This document shows, one piece after another, positions 61,829 to 64,000 of a DNA stretch of 64,000 nucleotides. The notes beneath the pieces are model-generated. The model did not search any database and had not been told where the DNA came from. It saw only the letters and a program-made list of their open reading frames with translations. Position numbers and translations under genes: made by a program. The stretch comes from Brachybacterium kimchii (GTDB lineage Bacteria; Actinomycetota; Actinomycetes; Actinomycetales; Dermabacteraceae): positions 2,976,001 to 3,040,000 of the forward strand of contig NZ_CP097218.1 of NCBI RefSeq assembly GCF_023373525.1. The letters are read 5' to 3'. Within the stretch, counting starts at the first letter, position 1. Every line of letters starts with the position of its first letter.

Positions 61829-63784
61829 TCAGCTCTCCTGCGAGCCGAAGGCCTCGCCGAGGTCCAGGCCGATCTTCGCCGCGAGGCGCTCGAGGTCGTC
61901 GAGGTTCGAGAACTCCATCGTGATGCGACCCTTGCGCTTGCCCACGTCGATCTTCACGGGGGCTTCCAGGCGGTTCGACAGTCGGCTGGTCAGGTCGACC
62001 ACGCGCGGATTGTAGCTCGTGCGTCGGGGAGCGGGGCGGTTCGCCGCCGGCTCGGTCCCGCGCGAGGCGAGACGCTCGGTCTCCCGCACGGAGAGCCCAT
62101 CCGCGACGACGCGCTGCGCGAGCTCCTCCTGCAGGCGCGGATCCTCGACCGCGAGGAGAGCACGCGCATGGCCCGCGGAGAGCGCACCGCTGGCCAGGCG
62201 CCGCTGCACGAGGGCCGGAAGGCGCATCAGACGCAGCGTGTTCGAGATCTGGGGACGAGAGCGCCCGATGCGATCGGCGAGCTCGTCCTGAGTGCAGCCG
62301 AAGTCCTCGAGGAGCTGCTGATAGGCCGCAGCCTCTTCCAGAGGATTCAGCTGCGACCGGTGGAGGTTCTCCAGCAGAGCGTCCCGCAGCAGGTCATCGT
62401 CGCTGGTGGCACGGATGATCGCGGGGATCGTCGCGAGCCCGGCGCGACGGGCGGCACGCCAACGCCGCTCACCCATGACGAGCTCGAAGGACTCGCCATC
62501 GTCGGTGACGGGGATGGGGCGCACCACGACCGGCTGCAGCACGCCGACCTCGCGCAGAGAGAACGCGAGCTCGTCGAGCTGGTCATCGTCGAAGTCCGTA
62601 CGGGGATTGCGCGGGTTCTCCCGGACCTCGTGGATCGGGATCTCGGCGAACTCGGCACCGGGGACCGGCATGAGTCCCCTCTGGTCGTCCGCGTCGCCGC
62701 CGTCGAGGGAGTCGTCCTCCTCATTGTCGGGCTCGAGACCGTCATCGGTGCCCGCTGCCGGGCCGGCGGGGGCGTCCGTGGGGTCTTCGGGCTGAGGCGA
62801 CGTCTGCACGCTCTCCTCGTGAGCGGGGAATCGGTGGCCGGGCTCGACGTCCACGACCGGACTGTCCTCGCGCGGCGGCTCGACGGCCCCCGCAGCGGTG
62901 CCGTCCAGCGGGGCGCTCTCCTCGCGCGCAGGGGCGCTGACCTTCGAGGTCGGCTGCGCGCCGTCCTCAGCGCTCTGCTGCGGCTTCTCCTCGTCGGCAT
63001 GGTCCGTGGACGTAGGAGCCGCGGGGGACTTCGTGGAAGCGCCGGACCGCTTCGCCGACGCCGTGGACCGCGTGGATCGTGAGCTCTTCGGCTGCGCGGA
63101 AGCACTCTCCGCAGAACCCTTCGCGGACGCGTCCGACGCCGGCTTCGCCGCTCCGGTGGTGGATCCGGAGGCGGATGCGGCATCCTTCGCGGAGGGGCTC
63201 TTGGCCGAGCTGCTCTTCGAGGAGGAGGTCTTCGAGGAAGAGGACTTCGACGGTGCGGCCTTCGACGCCGAAGGCTTCTTGGCCGTGGGCTTCTTGGTCG
63301 CGGGGGCCTTGGACGTGGACTTCGTGGTGGACGACTTCTCGGTCGACGACTTCGCGCTCGATCCCGGGGCCGTGGACGTCACCGCCTCGGCCGACTCGTC
63401 GGCGCCGTCCGTCCCTGCGGGAGCGTCCTGCACCGGAGCCTCCTGCACCGGCGCCTCCGAGGGGGAGGCGACACTGCGAGCTGCCACACCGCCGCGGGCG
63501 CGGGAGGAGCGGGGGGTGCGGGAGGCCGCGCGGCGCTCACGCGCATCGCGCGCCATGTCGCCGGCGATGTCCCCGCGCGCGGCGCGGGTGCGCTCGGAGG
63601 ACTGTCCGTCCGTCGGATCGCCGGAGAAGAACATGTCGACGGGGCGAGTGGATGCTCCGCTCTCCCCGGGCTCGGCGGACGTGCGCGGATGGCTGCGCGT
63701 GCGCAGAGGCTGCTCGGCGGGAGGCGTCGACCCCCCGGGGATCAGCGCACCCAGACCGCGTCCGAGTCCTCGCTTCTGCGTCAT
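61829..63784 (-). CDS. parB: Chromosome-partitioning protein ParB with an extended linker
   Basis: A 651-residue ParB, about twice the usual length. ParB is a CTP-dependent DNA clamp that loads at parS, slides along DNA and recruits ParA and SMC. The N-terminal ParA-contact peptide is 'MTQKRGLGRGLGALIPGG'. Residues about 20-368 are a low-complexity Lys/Ser/Ala/Pro/Thr linker (for example 'KAPATKKPTAKKPSASKAA') ending in an acidic stretch. The normal core follows: 'IPIHEVRENPRNPRTDFDDD' (about 379-398), CTP motif 'GERRWRAARRAG' (about 438), 'ENLHRSQLNPLEEAAAYQQL' (about 470-489), the HTH 'CTQDELADRIGRSRPQISNT' (about 495-514), and C-terminal dimer domain 'KRKGRITMEFSNLDDLERLA'. The ATG at 63784 is chosen over 63796. 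It is 99 bases downstream of parA. Confidence 0.96.
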   Translation of the reverse strand: MTQKRGLGRGLGALIPGGSTPPAEQPLRTRSHPRTSAEPGESGASTRPVDMFFSGDPTDGQSSERTRAARGDIAGDMARDARERRAASRTPRSSRARGGVAARSVASPSEAPVQEAPVQDAPAGTDGADESAEAVTSTAPGSSAKSSTEKSSTTKSTSKAPATKKPTAKKPSASKAAPSKSSSSKTSSSKSSSAKSPSAKDAASASGSTTGAAKPASDASAKGSAESASAQPKSSRSTRSTASAKRSGASTKSPAAPTSTDHADEEKPQQSAEDGAQPTSKVSAPAREESAPLDGTAAGAVEPPREDSPVVDVEPGHRFPAHEESVQTSPQPEDPTDAPAGPAAGTDDGLEPDNEEDDSLDGGDADDQRGLMPVPGAEFAEIPIHEVRENPRNPRTDFDDDQLDELAFSLREVGVLQPVVVRPIPVTDDGESFELVMGERRWRAARRAGLATIPAIIRATSDDDLLRDALLENLHRSQLNPLEEAAAYQQLLEDFGCTQDELADRIGRSRPQISNTLRLMRLPALVQRRLASGALSAGHARALLAVEDPRLQEELAQRVVADGLSVRETERLASRGTEPAANRPAPRRTSYNPRVVDLTSRLSNRLEAPVKIDVGKRKGRITMEFSNLDDLERLAAKIGLDLGEAFGSQES

Positions 63785-63883
63785 GTCCGTCCTCACTGCT
63801 CAGTGATCGTGCGGGCCTCCGGGGCGTCCTCGCCTCTCGAGCCGTTCATGGGTTCAGGGTCTTGTGCGGCGTCCCGCTGCAGG

Positions 63884-64000
63884 TCAGGGGACGCTTCGTG
63901 TGGTGAGCTCGTGCGCGGCCGACCGATAGGCGAGCGCGCCGCTGCTCGTCGGATCGTACGACAGCACGGTCTGGCCGTAGCTCGGCGCCTCCGAGATCCT
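63884..64000 (-). CDS. parA: Chromosome-partitioning ATPase ParA (3' end only)
   Basis: Only the last 38 codons and stop lie in the window; the gene continues past the right edge. The translated end reads 'RISEAPSYGQTVLSYDPTSS' then 'GALAYRSAAHELTTRSVP', which matches the conserved C-terminus of Soj/ParA proteins (RI-SEAPS-G...YDP-S-GA-AY). ParA is the Walker ATPase that moves ParB-parS complexes. It is co-directional with parB and presumably in one operon. Confidence 0.93.
   Translation of the reverse strand, partial: RISEAPSYGQTVLSYDPTSSGALAYRSAAHELTTRSVP

Overview
The window is about 72% GC, has dense short-gap operons, many GTG starts and GTGA/ATGA overlaps, and carries a TTGTCCACA-type DnaA-box cluster and a parAB locus. 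This points to an actinobacterium of the order Micrococcales. Brachybacterium or another Dermabacteraceae is my best guess from gene content, not a database result.

Layout. 1-10,470 is accessory metabolism: an SRPBCC protein, a lipoprotein, an FGGY sugar kinase, two GNAT-like proteins, an SGNH esterase, a LacI regulator, a WYL regulator and a GPH sugar symporter. 10,472-19,093 holds a complete lactate-racemase-type system: larA-larE-larB as a translationally coupled operon on the minus strand, and a one-frame larC with a very long His-rich insert on the plus strand, with five unrelated genes between them. 19,098-28,000 is a mosaic of small regulators and enzymes. It includes an ArsR/SRPBCC pair with a palindromic operator, an MFS exporter, a HAD phosphatase and a guanidine-III riboswitch controlling a Gdx (SugE) exporter. 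28,229-32,183 is a TetR-DHA2 exporter operon with two paralogous small membrane proteins. 32,390-42,579 carries a rifampin-phosphotransferase-like dikinase, small membrane proteins, a methyltransferase, a TM-helix/mechanosensitive-like protein, a TAT-exported metallophosphoesterase, tRNA-Leu(CAG) and an amino-acid permease.

From 42,873 the window is conserved origin-proximal core: rplI, rpsR, ssb, rpsF, a class A PBP, cca, a DUF6049 gene, murJ, a pseudokinase/discoidin protein, trxB, a thioredoxin-like gene, then parB and the 3' end of parA. The order resembles the M. tuberculosis Rv3907-Rv3918 and Rv0050-Rv0056 blocks (recalled), but without mutT4, sigM or cwlM. The MurJ and pseudokinase parts, fused in Rv3910, are separate genes here.

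The most striking feature is the 2.57-kb gap between the thioredoxin-like gene and parB. It has no convincing gene. It holds fourteen parS-like palindromes between 59,745 and 61,408, preceded by a DnaA-box cluster at 59,500-59,726, and looks like a compact centromere. The adjacent ParB is about twice the usual length because of a roughly 350-residue Lys/Ser/Ala/Pro-rich insert. Three long intergenic palindromes of two sequence types are a second unexplained feature.
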